A stretch of DNA of 64,000 nucleotides from Motiliproteus sp041586735 (GTDB taxonomy: Bacteria; Pseudomonadota; Gammaproteobacteria; Pseudomonadales; Balneatricaceae): assembly GCA_041586735.1 (NCBI GenBank), contig JBFGZQ010000006.1:62001-126000 (forward strand). Reading direction: 5' to 3'. This document shows, piece by piece, positions 8,991 through 17,465 of this stretch (its first letter is position 1; each line of letters starts with the position of its first letter). The notes under the pieces were generated by a model. It was not told the origin of the DNA. It worked only from the letters and a program-made list of their open reading frames with translations, and searched no databases. Both the position numbers and the translations under genes were made by a program.

Positions 8991-11057
8991 TCAAGCGGCT
9001 GTTAAGGAAGACGTTCTTGGGGCTGTCGACGGGGGGTTAATAGGGGCGATGCTAAAGCTGTTTTTGCCCGAGCTTTTGACCTGGTACATGGCGCTATCGG
9101 CCGCGTCCAGCGCTTGGTCCTGGTTGCTGCAGCCATTGGGCAACAGGGTCGCGCCGATACTGGTCCCCATCTGGCACTGCTGGCCCGAGATCTCAAAGGG
9201 CTGCCTAAAGGCGTCGAGAACACGCCTGGCCAGCTCCTCAACATCCTGTTGCTTGATCGGGCCCGGTATCAGAATGGCGAATTCATCTCCACCTAGACGG
9301 GCCACGGTGTCATAGGTGCGTACAGACTGGAGCAGCCGCTGAGCGACCTGCTTGAGCGCTTCGTCGCCCGCTTCATGCCCCAGCTCGTCATTGATCGGCT
9401 TGAAATTGTCGAGGTCCATATACAGCAGCGCCGAGTTGAAATGGTTGCGCTGGCTGTGGTGCAGCTCCTTATCGAGCAGTCGGGCAAACAGCGCCCGGTT
9501 GGCCAGCCCGGTGAGGAAGTCTGAATGGGCCAGTTTTTGCAGCTTGTGATCCGCTTCAATCTGCTGCCTGAATGCGTAACTGAACAGTGCCGTCGCTAGG
9601 GCAGCCAGCAGTGCAAACAGCAACCACATGCCCTGCAGCAGAAAGCCCAGTTTCTTAAGGTCAGATTCCAGAGCCGACTTGCCGATAAAGCCGACCAGCC
9701 ACCATTGGGGAGGTTGCAGGGTTGGGTCTTTAACTATCGCTTGCTTCAGCAGCGGATGATCCAGGGGGGAGGCGTTTCTATAGGTATAGAGGCCCTCGGC
9801 GGTCTTGACGCTGCCTTGAGATTGCATCTGCATCTGTTGCCATACCTCGGGCTGACTGGCGGCGAAACTGGGCTGCCGAACCTGCTCAGACGGGAGATTC
9901 TCGCCGCGGGCCGCACTGGCACCGTAGAGCCAGAAACCTTCAGCCTGCAGCAGTGCTAGCTGGCCCAGCGCCGGCTGAGCCAGTGAATCCAGCATCTGTT
10001 GAGCGGCCAGACTGACGATGATCAGACCTCGCCGGATGCCGCGGTGATCGAAGACCGGGGTTGCCAGGCGAATATTGGGGGTCTGCGCTAGCGGGTCCGG
10101 ACCCTGCTGGCTGTGTACATTTAATTCAGAGATATAGATTTCGCCCTGGGACGCCTGCATGGCCTTAGCGATGTCGTCGCGGCGCTGCTGTGCTGACGCG
10201 ACAGCGCTGCTGCTGGGCGACTGCTGTTGCTGCCGATCCAGATGAATCCGCTCCACCCCCTGACTGTCAATAAAGCTCAGTGTTTCGAATGCAGGCATGA
10301 CCTCCAGAACGGTGCGGTAGTCAGCTCGCAGCCCTTTTTCTGTATGATCGCGTAGCCAGTGATCGGCCTGGCTGAGCCTCTCGGAGTATTCCTGCAGGTC
10401 GGCTTGACGAGCCAGCAGGCTGATGCTGATAGCGGCCTTGTGAATATCGCCAAGAAACCCCCGGCGAACGGACTCCAGGCGCATGACCTCTTCATGACTC
10501 TTATTATCCAGCAGTTGCTGTTGCTGCTGATCAAAGAGGGTGAGAAAGATGATGCTGATAAAGCTCATCAGCGCCAGGTAAGTGTAGGCTGAGCTCCAGA
10601 ACAGCGACACTGGAAGGCTTGCTGCTGGAAGGGTCGTCGTGTGCCGAGTGCTGGGCAGATAGATCTTCCAGTAGATGATGGAACCACTGACGATCGACAG
10701 CGCCAGAGCATTGATTATCGCGATCAGCCAGGGGGACTGTTCGGCTGGCAACAGCGCCAGGGCCGCCATCAGCAGTATTTCGATGCTGAAAACCACCACT
10801 CCTACCCCTAACTGGGTACCCGGACTGAGGACCCCGAAATGGGCCTGGTCCTGGTGACGGCCGATGAAATAGGAGAACAGGATAACGGCGACCAGCGCCA
10901 GCGTGGCGGCATCAAATATTGCCGGTAGCCAGATCCCGATGCCGTCGAGAGCAAGCTCTTCGATCATCAGCATGACTGCCAGCTCGGCCAAGGCAATAGC
11001 GGCAACGAAGGCGAAGAATTCCGTTTTTTCGTTACCCGCAGTTGGGGTGTTTGACAT
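8991..11057 (-). CDS. Membrane diguanylate cyclase with periplasmic sensor
   Basis: A 688-residue predicted c-di-GMP synthase. The N-terminus has about five hydrophobic segments (residues 15-185), then a periplasmic ligand-binding region (about 190-470) with a Cache-like pattern, another membrane helix near 480-500, and a GGDEF domain. The active motif GGDEF is intact at 588-592 and an inhibitory site RTYD sits at 579-582, five residues before it, so the enzyme should be active and subject to product inhibition. No EAL domain is present. It is a single gene; the signal is unknown. Confidence 0.9.
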   Translation of the reverse strand: MSNTPTAGNEKTEFFAFVAAIALAELAVMLMIEELALDGIGIWLPAIFDAATLALVAVILFSYFIGRHQDQAHFGVLSPGTQLGVGVVVFSIEILLMAALALLPAEQSPWLIAIINALALSIVSGSIIYWKIYLPSTRHTTTLPAASLPVSLFWSSAYTYLALMSFISIIFLTLFDQQQQQLLDNKSHEEVMRLESVRRGFLGDIHKAAISISLLARQADLQEYSERLSQADHWLRDHTEKGLRADYRTVLEVMPAFETLSFIDSQGVERIHLDRQQQQSPSSSAVASAQQRRDDIAKAMQASQGEIYISELNVHSQQGPDPLAQTPNIRLATPVFDHRGIRRGLIIVSLAAQQMLDSLAQPALGQLALLQAEGFWLYGASAARGENLPSEQVRQPSFAASQPEVWQQMQMQSQGSVKTAEGLYTYRNASPLDHPLLKQAIVKDPTLQPPQWWLVGFIGKSALESDLKKLGFLLQGMWLLFALLAALATALFSYAFRQQIEADHKLQKLAHSDFLTGLANRALFARLLDKELHHSQRNHFNSALLYMDLDNFKPINDELGHEAGDEALKQVAQRLLQSVRTYDTVARLGGDEFAILIPGPIKQQDVEELARRVLDAFRQPFEISGQQCQMGTSIGATLLPNGCSNQDQALDAADSAMYQVKSSGKNSFSIAPINPPSTAPRTSSLTAA

Positions 11058-11354
11058 CTTGGTACTCAGGTTTCGGCGTTGCGTATCAGGGCGCAGGGCA
11101 CGATGTTAATGGCGTTATCAGGGGCGCTAACAGATCCGGCACCCTGCTAAACAGGTGACGCAGGAGGACGGACCTTAGCACGAAAAGGGGTGCTTGCCAT
11201 TGATGCAAAACAACATTGGAGCAGTGACTACTATTGGTTGCAGAAGGGCCAGTGGTCCTGGGTAGAATCTGGACGATCCCGACTTAAACGCGTTCGGTGG
11301 CGAGTCTCACCCGTATTGACCCATCACCGGCCGACCGCTGGGCAGTACGGGTGA
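11058..11354. other. Intergenic region with no gene seen
   Basis: This stretch separates the cyclase from the amidohydrolase. No open frame with a ribosome site or recognisable protein segment was found. It should hold the cyclase promoter and the 3' end of the amidohydrolase transcript; the imperfect pair CCCGTATTG...CAGTACGGG (near 11310-11351) could be a weak terminator. Confidence 0.4.
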
Positions 11355-12659
11355 TCAACTACCCAGATAGGCCAGCGTTGCCGTCACCATCGCCCCGATT
11401 CCCGCCTTGAGCGTGGCGTTATGACCCGGTGCATAGTAAGGGGAATGTGGCATATCCAGATGCTTCATCTTGGCGGCGACGCCCTGCCCCGGGGTATCGG
11501 TCCAGCGCTGCTGGCTGACCGCACCCAAGAACCAGTAGACATAGGGAATGTCCTCGCCGCTGAACCCCCCGGCGGCTGCATTGCCGAAGTAGGGAAAGTC
11601 TTCGCTGCCGGTGAGTCGGGGCATGTCGAACAGTCCGGATTCACCGAAGTAGTCGGCATGGGCCCGGCGTACACGATCGACGCTTGACGAATCATTGTTC
11701 AGCGTGATGGTTTCCGTCAATACTCGGAACTCGGGCTCCTTTGGCGAACGGCCCGCTTCGCACTCGGCGCGGATAATGCGCTGGATAGCCCCCAGGACTT
11801 GAGTATGCAGTTCGTCGTCGAAGCTACGCACGTTGATTTCGAGTTCTGCAGAGTGTGGAATGATATTGCCCTGGGTTCCCGCATGCAGCTTACCCACGGT
11901 GATGACAACACTCTGGTCCGGCGGGACTTCACGGGAGACGATCGTCTGCAGACGGGTGACAATATGGGCTGCGATGACCACGGGGTCTACCGTTTGCGCG
12001 GGCATGGAACCATGCCCGCCATTGCCATGAACGGTGACCCCAAGGGTGGTGGCAGCGGCCATCGCCTGACCGTGAATATGCCCGACGGTGCCAGCCAGCG
12101 CCGGCATATTGTGCTGACCAAACACGATATCCGGACGAGCAAAGCGCTCGTAGAGACCATCATTCAGCATCGCCTGTGCGCCCCCGAAGATCTCTTCCGC
12201 GGGTTGGCAGACGACTAGGAGCGTTCCACTCCAATGCGGCTTAAGCATGGCCAGCACGCTAGCAGCCCCTACCAGGCAGCTGCTATGGAGATCGTGTCCG
12301 CAGGCATGCATGACCGGCACGCGCTCGCCATCGGCTGTTTCGGCGGTTTCACGACTGGCATAGTCGAGGCCGGTTTGCTCTTTAATGGGCAAGGCATCCA
12401 TATCGCCGCGCAGCATGACTGTCGGTCCCACACCATTACGCAATAGGGCGACGACGCCAGTTTGGCCAACTTCGCGTGTCACGTCAAACCCTAGGGTTTC
12501 CAAGGTGTCGGCCAGCTTGCGGCTGGTGTTGTACTCCCGAAACGGGAGCTCGGGGTTTTGATGCAGGTCGCAATAAAGACTGTGGATTCCGTCGTAGACC
12601 TGCTCGATTTGGCTGTCGATAGCTGTTTTCAGACTGGTGATACAATTGCGTGTCGACAT
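11355..12659 (-). CDS. M20-family amidohydrolase (hippurate hydrolase-like)
   Basis: A 434-residue metal-dependent amidase of the M20D/HipO type that cleaves N-acyl amino acids such as hippurate. Metal ligands are visible: HACGHD at 118-123, QPAEE at 152-156, GQHN with His183, and a C-terminal APGHNAT. An upstream in-frame ATG exists at 12671, but AGGA eleven bases before the ATG at 12659 favours the shorter form (MSTRNC). It is the last gene of the DUF3311-symporter-amidohydrolase run, 33 bases after the symporter, suggesting that the symporter imports its substrate. Confidence 0.88.
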   Translation of the reverse strand: MSTRNCITSLKTAIDSQIEQVYDGIHSLYCDLHQNPELPFREYNTSRKLADTLETLGFDVTREVGQTGVVALLRNGVGPTVMLRGDMDALPIKEQTGLDYASRETAETADGERVPVMHACGHDLHSSCLVGAASVLAMLKPHWSGTLLVVCQPAEEIFGGAQAMLNDGLYERFARPDIVFGQHNMPALAGTVGHIHGQAMAAATTLGVTVHGNGGHGSMPAQTVDPVVIAAHIVTRLQTIVSREVPPDQSVVITVGKLHAGTQGNIIPHSAELEINVRSFDDELHTQVLGAIQRIIRAECEAGRSPKEPEFRVLTETITLNNDSSSVDRVRRAHADYFGESGLFDMPRLTGSEDFPYFGNAAAGGFSGEDIPYVYWFLGAVSQQRWTDTPGQGVAAKMKHLDMPHSPYYAPGHNATLKAGIGAMVTATLAYLGS

Positions 12660-12692
12660 AAAAATATCCATCCTATGATGCTTGGTGTCCGC

Positions 12693-14144
12693 TCAGGCGC
12701 TGGCGCTGCGGGTCTGAGTCGTGTTGGCCATCAGTGTTTGGCAGAGGAATACCACCATCGTGTTGGCGACCAGGCCCCAGACCCCCGCGTGCCAGCCAAA
12801 GGGTGAATCGATCAGGAAATCGAAGATCAAGAACACTACGCTACCGACGACAGCGCCAATGGACACGCTGGTAAGCCTCAGTCGCGGCAAGAACAGGGCG
12901 CCCATCACCATGGGGAACAGCTGTACCAGCAGGCCGTAGGCCCCGAGTAACATCAGCACCAATGAGGAGGGGTTGACCAGGGCTATTAAATAAGCCACCA
13001 GCGAGATGCCTACGACGCTCCAGCGGGTCGCCGAAACGGCTGCTTGGTCACTAGCGTTGCGCATGACGGTGACGCAGAACACATCACGAACCAGTACCGT
13101 GGCTGCGGTATGCGCCAGGTTGGCACCGGTGGACATCGCTGCCGCCAGTGCGCCGGAAAGCATCAGTCCGATGACCCAGGGCGAGAAGTCCGCGACCTCC
13201 ATCACCAGCTTCAACAGTACGGTATCGGAACGCTCCAGGGGCGTGTCGGCGAAGGACAAAATACCGGCGAAGCCGATGAATAGCAGAGGTACCAGCAGGT
13301 AAGCATAAAGGGGATAGAGCACACTGACACGGCGCAGGCTTCGACCGCTGTCGGCAGAATAGAACTTCATAAACAGGTGGGGCCACATGGCGCCACCGAA
13401 AGCACTGATCAAAATGGCGGTGCTGAAGGCGCCCCAACCCATCCCAGTGGCACCGGGCATAGTCAGATACTCGGGCATCTGGATCTGGATCTGGGTGAAC
13501 ATTTCACTCACGCCGCCATACAGCCGGTCGGGGACCGCTAATCCCAGGAACCAGGCGATACCAACCATCATGATGCCCTGTATCAGGTTGGTCCAGCCGA
13601 TACCGCTCAAACCACTGCAAAACACATAGGCGGCAACGACCAGGAAAGCCAGCAGGGAGCCTAGCCAGAAGGGGACCAGGCCGTCGGTGGCTGCCTGAAA
13701 CAGCAGGCCGGCACCGGCAATCTGGATAGTCAGATAGGGGATCATCGAGACGACACCAATGATGCCGGCGAACAGCCCCAGCGGCTTGCTGCGGTAATGA
13801 TCTGCGAGCAGATCACCCTGGGTTAGATAACCCTTTTTCCGACCCAGCTGGGCGACCCGTGGTCCCATGGACCAGATGATAATGGGTACCAGTGACAGAT
13901 AAGCAAGAATATAAAAGGCCGGGGAACCATGTTTGTAGGCCCAACCGGGGGCGCCCAGAAAGGCGAAAGCGGAAAAGATCTCGGCTCCCAGTATAAAGAA
14001 CAGCACCACGACACCGACGTGACGCCCACCCGCAACATAACCCTCGAGGCTTGAGCTCTCCTGCGAGCGCGCCCGTAACCCGACCCACAACACCATGGCC
14101 AGATAGACCAACGTGATCCCGGTAACAATCATGGAGTTAGACAT
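12693..14144 (-). CDS. Sodium:solute symporter (SSS) family protein
   Basis: A membrane transporter of 483 residues with about thirteen helices, of the PanF/PutP superfamily that couples Na+ to uptake of organic solutes. Typical blocks are the EGYVAGGRHVG loop near 34, GAEIFSAFAFLG near 52 and the SGALAAAMSTGANLAHTAATVLVRD segment near 335, which carries sodium-site Ser/Thr residues. GGAGGTGG lies six bases before the ATG at 14144, favoured over the ATG 15 bases upstream. It overlaps the DUF3311 gene by eight bases. The substrate is not known; context suggests an acyl amino acid or aromatic acid. Confidence 0.88.
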   Translation of the reverse strand: MSNSMIVTGITLVYLAMVLWVGLRARSQESSSLEGYVAGGRHVGVVVLFFILGAEIFSAFAFLGAPGWAYKHGSPAFYILAYLSLVPIIIWSMGPRVAQLGRKKGYLTQGDLLADHYRSKPLGLFAGIIGVVSMIPYLTIQIAGAGLLFQAATDGLVPFWLGSLLAFLVVAAYVFCSGLSGIGWTNLIQGIMMVGIAWFLGLAVPDRLYGGVSEMFTQIQIQMPEYLTMPGATGMGWGAFSTAILISAFGGAMWPHLFMKFYSADSGRSLRRVSVLYPLYAYLLVPLLFIGFAGILSFADTPLERSDTVLLKLVMEVADFSPWVIGLMLSGALAAAMSTGANLAHTAATVLVRDVFCVTVMRNASDQAAVSATRWSVVGISLVAYLIALVNPSSLVLMLLGAYGLLVQLFPMVMGALFLPRLRLTSVSIGAVVGSVVFLIFDFLIDSPFGWHAGVWGLVANTMVVFLCQTLMANTTQTRSASA

Positions 14145-14349
14145 CGCGACCACCTCCATGACGTACTGTATACGCGATGGCTGTACCGATAAACAGCACC
14201 ATAATCCAGAGGATGTACCAGAACATCAGAAAGGGCAGACCCAAGACGGTGGGCTCTATACGGTTGGCAATCAGGGCCCCGGGCCAGATCATCGCGAGGG
14301 TGCATATCGCGAAGTGCAAACCAACCAGAACGTGATAGGTTTTACTCAT
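14137..14349 (-). CDS. DUF3311 small membrane protein
   Basis: A 70-residue protein with two hydrophobic segments (about 8-30 and 40-60). DUF3311 proteins usually sit directly before SSS symporters, as here, and are thought to be an accessory subunit. The start was set at 14349 (MSKTYH) because GGAG precedes it by eight bases; the longer frame from 14397 adds a polar Asn/Arg-rich stretch without a ribosome site. It is the first gene of the operon facing the LysR gene. Confidence 0.8.
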   Translation of the reverse strand: MSKTYHVLVGLHFAICTLAMIWPGALIANRIEPTVLGLPFLMFWYILWIMVLFIGTAIAYTVRHGGGRDV

Positions 14350-14408
14350 CGGTTTACTCCATGCTCGGCGGGCCGAACGGTTATTGTTATTAGCCATACG
14401 GGGAGTGT

Positions 14409-14472
14409 GAGATACTTATAGGTATACTAAAAATATTATTTCTAGATGGCAGCGATATAATTATAGTATCTC
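14409..14472. promoter_or_regulatory. Inverted repeats in the LysR/operon divergent region
   Basis: GAGATACT at 14409-14416 and AGTATCTC at 14465-14472 form a perfect 8-bp inverted pair 48 bases apart, and a local dyad ATAC-N6-GTAT lies at 14412-14425. The AT-rich region between two divergent genes fits LysR-type binding sites and overlapping promoters. This is inference from position and symmetry. Confidence 0.45.
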
Positions 14473-14491
14473 TTAGGCAATAGGTAGGTGG

Positions 14492-15424
14492 ATGGATTTC
14501 AGGCAGCTAAAGTATTTCATAGCGGTGGTGGAAGAGGGCTCGGTGTCGGGGGCAAGCCGCCGAATTCACGTCGCACAACCGGCGCTGACACGTCAGATCC
14601 GGTTGCTTGAAGAATCGCTGGAGACACGTCTATTTGCCCGTCATGCACGCGGCATGCAGCTCACCCTGACTGGCAAGGCGCTGTATAAGGAAGCCCAAGA
14701 GCTCCTCAATCGTCGCGATCAGATCAAAGCGCAGCTGTCCGCGCTGGGCCGGGGAGTGACGGGCAAATTGAGCCTGGGTGTCACGGTAACCCACCTATGG
14801 GTACCACTGGTAGCGCAACTGCTCAGCCAATATCGTAACCATTATCCAAGTGTGGCTTTCGAGATCTTCCCGATGCTTTCCGGGCCGCAGCACGAGCGAT
14901 TGATAGAGGGTAAACTCGATGCCGGTATTCTATATCTAGGCGAAGCGGCGCAGCCGGGACTGTCGACCCGTCTGTTACATCGTGACCAGCTGATTCTAGC
15001 GGTGCCCGCGACCTCGTCTTGGGCCAAGTTGCCGCCAAGGAGCCTGAGCGAGCTTGAAAGTGCAGATTTTATCTGGGGATTTCGTAGTGCCTCTCCAGGG
15101 TATCATGACTATGTGCGGGCTCACTTCCAACAACAGCATTTCAACCCACGGATCGTACAATACGGTGCGGATAATATAGCCATCCTCAGCATGGTGGCTG
15201 CAGGTCTTGGCATCACCATCGTTCCGGCGGTCAGCAGTTGGCATTCGATGCCGGGTATTCACTTTATAAGGCTTGACCAACTTGATAGCTGCGATATGCC
15301 GCTGTGGTTCGCCTGGCGAAAGGACAACGATTCCCCGGCCCTGCAGAACATGGTCAAGCTGATTGACTCACAGGCCCAGGCCTCTGCCCCAAGGGCATCG
15401 CCTGGTCTGGATACTGAGGCATAA
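14492..15424 (+). CDS. LysR-family transcriptional regulator
   Basis: A 310-residue regulator with the LysR winged helix at the N-terminus (MDFRQLKYFIAVVEEGSVSGASR, helix-turn-helix about 18-37, AQPALTRQI) and a substrate-binding domain from about 90. An AGGT-rich ribosome site lies just before the ATG. It is transcribed away from the DUF3311-symporter-amidohydrolase operon, the usual arrangement for a LysR protein controlling its neighbour. The effector is unknown, possibly the amidohydrolase substrate or product. Confidence 0.9.
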   Translation: MDFRQLKYFIAVVEEGSVSGASRRIHVAQPALTRQIRLLEESLETRLFARHARGMQLTLTGKALYKEAQELLNRRDQIKAQLSALGRGVTGKLSLGVTVTHLWVPLVAQLLSQYRNHYPSVAFEIFPMLSGPQHERLIEGKLDAGILYLGEAAQPGLSTRLLHRDQLILAVPATSSWAKLPPRSLSELESADFIWGFRSASPGYHDYVRAHFQQQHFNPRIVQYGADNIAILSMVAAGLGITIVPAVSSWHSMPGIHFIRLDQLDSCDMPLWFAWRKDNDSPALQNMVKLIDSQAQASAPRASPGLDTEA

Positions 15425-15590
15425 ATGGACAGCCAGGAAGATAACAATGAGCGGCTTGTATCAACGAATAAACAGTGGCTTATAGCCCAACCGCTTCAGT
15501 CTTCGATGCAGCCGTTTCGACCTCTTCCGCTGCTTCAACTGGACGCAGAGCAACCGCCGTCGCGTCCAGCCCATAAGCTTCTTCAAATCT

Positions 15591-15722
15591 CACTGACACT
15601 GGCACTGGCACTGGCACTGGCACTGGCACTGGCACTGGCACTGGCACTGGCACTGGCACTGGCACTGGCACTGGCACTGGCACTGGCACTGGCACTGGCA
15701 CTGGCACTGGCACTGGCACTGG
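15591..15722. repeat. Hexanucleotide microsatellite (GGCACT)x20
   Basis: Twenty perfect copies of GGCACT fill 15601-15720, preceded by one altered unit (GACACT). Because the unit is six bases, all frames stay open and encode dipeptides (Leu-Ala on the plus strand, Pro-Val or Gln-Cys on the minus strand). It lies between the ends of the converging LysR and MFS genes. I see no convincing gene: the plus frame 15425-15820 and the minus frame 15480-15758 lack ribosome sites and known domains. Copy number is likely to vary by strand slippage. Confidence 0.9.
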
Positions 15723-15756
15723 GCTATCTTGAATTTGCCTGCTTCGCAGGGCAAAC

Positions 15757-15791
15757 AAAAAACGCCACGGGGATACAATCCCGGTGGCGTT
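15757..15791 (-). terminator. Rho-independent terminator of the MFS gene
   Basis: Read on the minus strand, a 14-bp stem with one mismatch (AACGCCACCGGGAT / ATCCCCGTGGCGTT, loop TGT) is followed directly by six T residues, 26 bases after the stop of the BenK-like gene. Confidence 0.85.
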
Positions 15792-15816
15792 CTGCTATTA
15801 ACTTGCGGGCAAATAG

Positions 15817-17181
15817 TTAGTCGGGTTTGAGCATGCCGGTCTCGGCGGCATAAGCGAGATTCTTTTCCTCCTCCGGTGCATGCTCTACGCTGCGCGATAT
15901 GGTTGCTACAGCTACCGCCGCAATGATCCCCGGTATCGCGAAGGCCATAAAGTTCTGCTCTAGCGGCAGATTCATCGCCAATAGGCTACCGCCGAGCATT
16001 GGCCCTACGATCGCACCGATACGACCGATTCCAGAGGACCAACCGATACCGGTGGAGCGAATCGCCAGTGGGTAAAATTGCGCTGCATAGGCGTAAAGCA
16101 GAATCTGTGAACCAATCGTTGTCGCACCGGCCACCATTAGCAGCCCGTAGAGCACGGCGATGTCATGTTTATAGCCAAGCAAGCTGATTGAGGCTACCGC
16201 GAAGAGAAAGAACACGATCAACACCCGTTTGAGATGGAGACGGTCGGCGACAAATCCACCGCCAATGGCACCCAGGATGGCACCAATATTCAGCACCAAT
16301 AGGAACATCAGACTGGAGTTGAAACCATAACCGGCCTGCACCATCAATTTGGGCAACCAAGAAGCGATGGCATAAACCATCAGCAGGCACATGAAAAAGG
16401 CCGTCCAGAACATCAGGGTGCTGAGGGTGCGCCGATCCTGGAACAACTGCACTAACGGCACACTGGTATTTTTAGCCCCGGTTTCTAACTGGTATTGATC
16501 AGCCGATTGCGGTGTGAAGCCTGGTTCGATACGAGCGAGAATGCTACCGGTCTCGGCGGTGCGTTTTTGGCGCAGCAGAAAGCCCGGCGATTCTGGCAAT
16601 GCGCGGATGATGAGCGGCAAAATCAGCAGCGGAATGCCCGCAATGAAAAACACGGATGACCAGCCGAAGGTAGGAATCAGCCAGATACCAAGACCTGCAG
16701 ACATCATGCCTCCGATCGAGTAGCCGCTAAACATAATGGCCACCATAGTGCTGCGTAGCTTTTTCGGCGCGTATTCGGTCATTAAGGCGACGACATTCGG
16801 CATGACTCCGCCGATACCTATACCGGCCAAGAAGCGGCAGATGCCGAACTGGGTCGGCGTCGAGGCGAAACCGTTGATAAACGTCATACCGCTAAATAAT
16901 ACGACACAGATGGCGATCATCCGTTTGCGGCCGAAGCGGTCCGAGAGCGGGCCAAAGAGCAGTGCGCCGAACATCATACCGAAGAGTGCGTAGCTTCCGA
17001 GCACGCCCGCTTCGACCGGAGAGAGTCCCCACTGATCCATTAGTCGTGGTAGCACCACGCCGTAGATCACCAGGTCATAGCCGTCAAAGATGATGATCAG
17101 CGCGCACCAGAACAATAGCTTCCAGTGAAACGGGTTGAATTGAGCATTGTCGATCAGGTTGTTTACGTTGACATTTCTCAT
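15817..17181 (-). CDS. MFS aromatic acid:H+ symporter, BenK/PcaK-like
   Basis: A 454-residue twelve-helix major facilitator of the AAHS family, which imports benzoate, 4-hydroxybenzoate and related acids. The family's helix 1 motif DGYD is at residues 33-36 and the loop 2-3 signature GPLSDRFGRKR at 77-87. GGAGG lies about eight bases before the ATG. The benzoate-CoA ligase gene lies upstream on the same strand, 284 bases away with its own terminator, so the two may be separate transcripts, but the pairing points to benzoate as substrate. Confidence 0.87.
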   Translation of the reverse strand: MRNVNVNNLIDNAQFNPFHWKLLFWCALIIIFDGYDLVIYGVVLPRLMDQWGLSPVEAGVLGSYALFGMMFGALLFGPLSDRFGRKRMIAICVVLFSGMTFINGFASTPTQFGICRFLAGIGIGGVMPNVVALMTEYAPKKLRSTMVAIMFSGYSIGGMMSAGLGIWLIPTFGWSSVFFIAGIPLLILPLIIRALPESPGFLLRQKRTAETGSILARIEPGFTPQSADQYQLETGAKNTSVPLVQLFQDRRTLSTLMFWTAFFMCLLMVYAIASWLPKLMVQAGYGFNSSLMFLLVLNIGAILGAIGGGFVADRLHLKRVLIVFFLFAVASISLLGYKHDIAVLYGLLMVAGATTIGSQILLYAYAAQFYPLAIRSTGIGWSSGIGRIGAIVGPMLGGSLLAMNLPLEQNFMAFAIPGIIAAVAVATISRSVEHAPEEEKNLAYAAETGMLKPD

Positions 17182-17419
17182 GTCGCAGGCCTCCTTGGAC
17201 GCTAGGGTATTGCTCGCAGGCAGTAGTGCCTCGCGGGTAATTCCGTGCGCCGTTGATTGTTGTTAGGTCGAAGATCTCTGGTTATGTTTTAAGGTGCAGC
17301 TTTACTACTGAGCTCGCCATTCGGGCAGTTGCTTGACCTGATCGCCGCACATGGCATCATGCGGGCTGTCCGCCTGTTGCTATCAGCGCAGTGAACGGGC
17401 AAGTATTCCGGATGGTTTT

Positions 17420-17460
17420 AAAAAAGAGGGCAACCGCTGTCGGCAGCGCCCCTTACCCTC
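17420..17460 (-). terminator. Rho-independent terminator of the benzoate-CoA ligase gene
   Basis: On the minus strand GAGGG...CCCTC enclose an inner stem CGCTG-CCGA-CAGCG and are followed by six T residues, just after the ligase stop at 17466. Confidence 0.8.
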
Positions 17461-17465
17461 GGTTC

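Noticed and set aside
15591..15722. Repeated TGGCAC as sigma-54 -24 boxes
   Set aside because: The array contains TGGCAC many times but no TTGC-type -12 element at the right distance.
15425..15820. A 131-residue frame with a Leu-Ala repeat and, on the other strand, a 92-residue frame with a Pro-Val repeat
   Set aside because: Both are open because of the hexamer array. Neither has a ribosome site or recognisable domain, and the plus frame runs through the terminator of the MFS gene.
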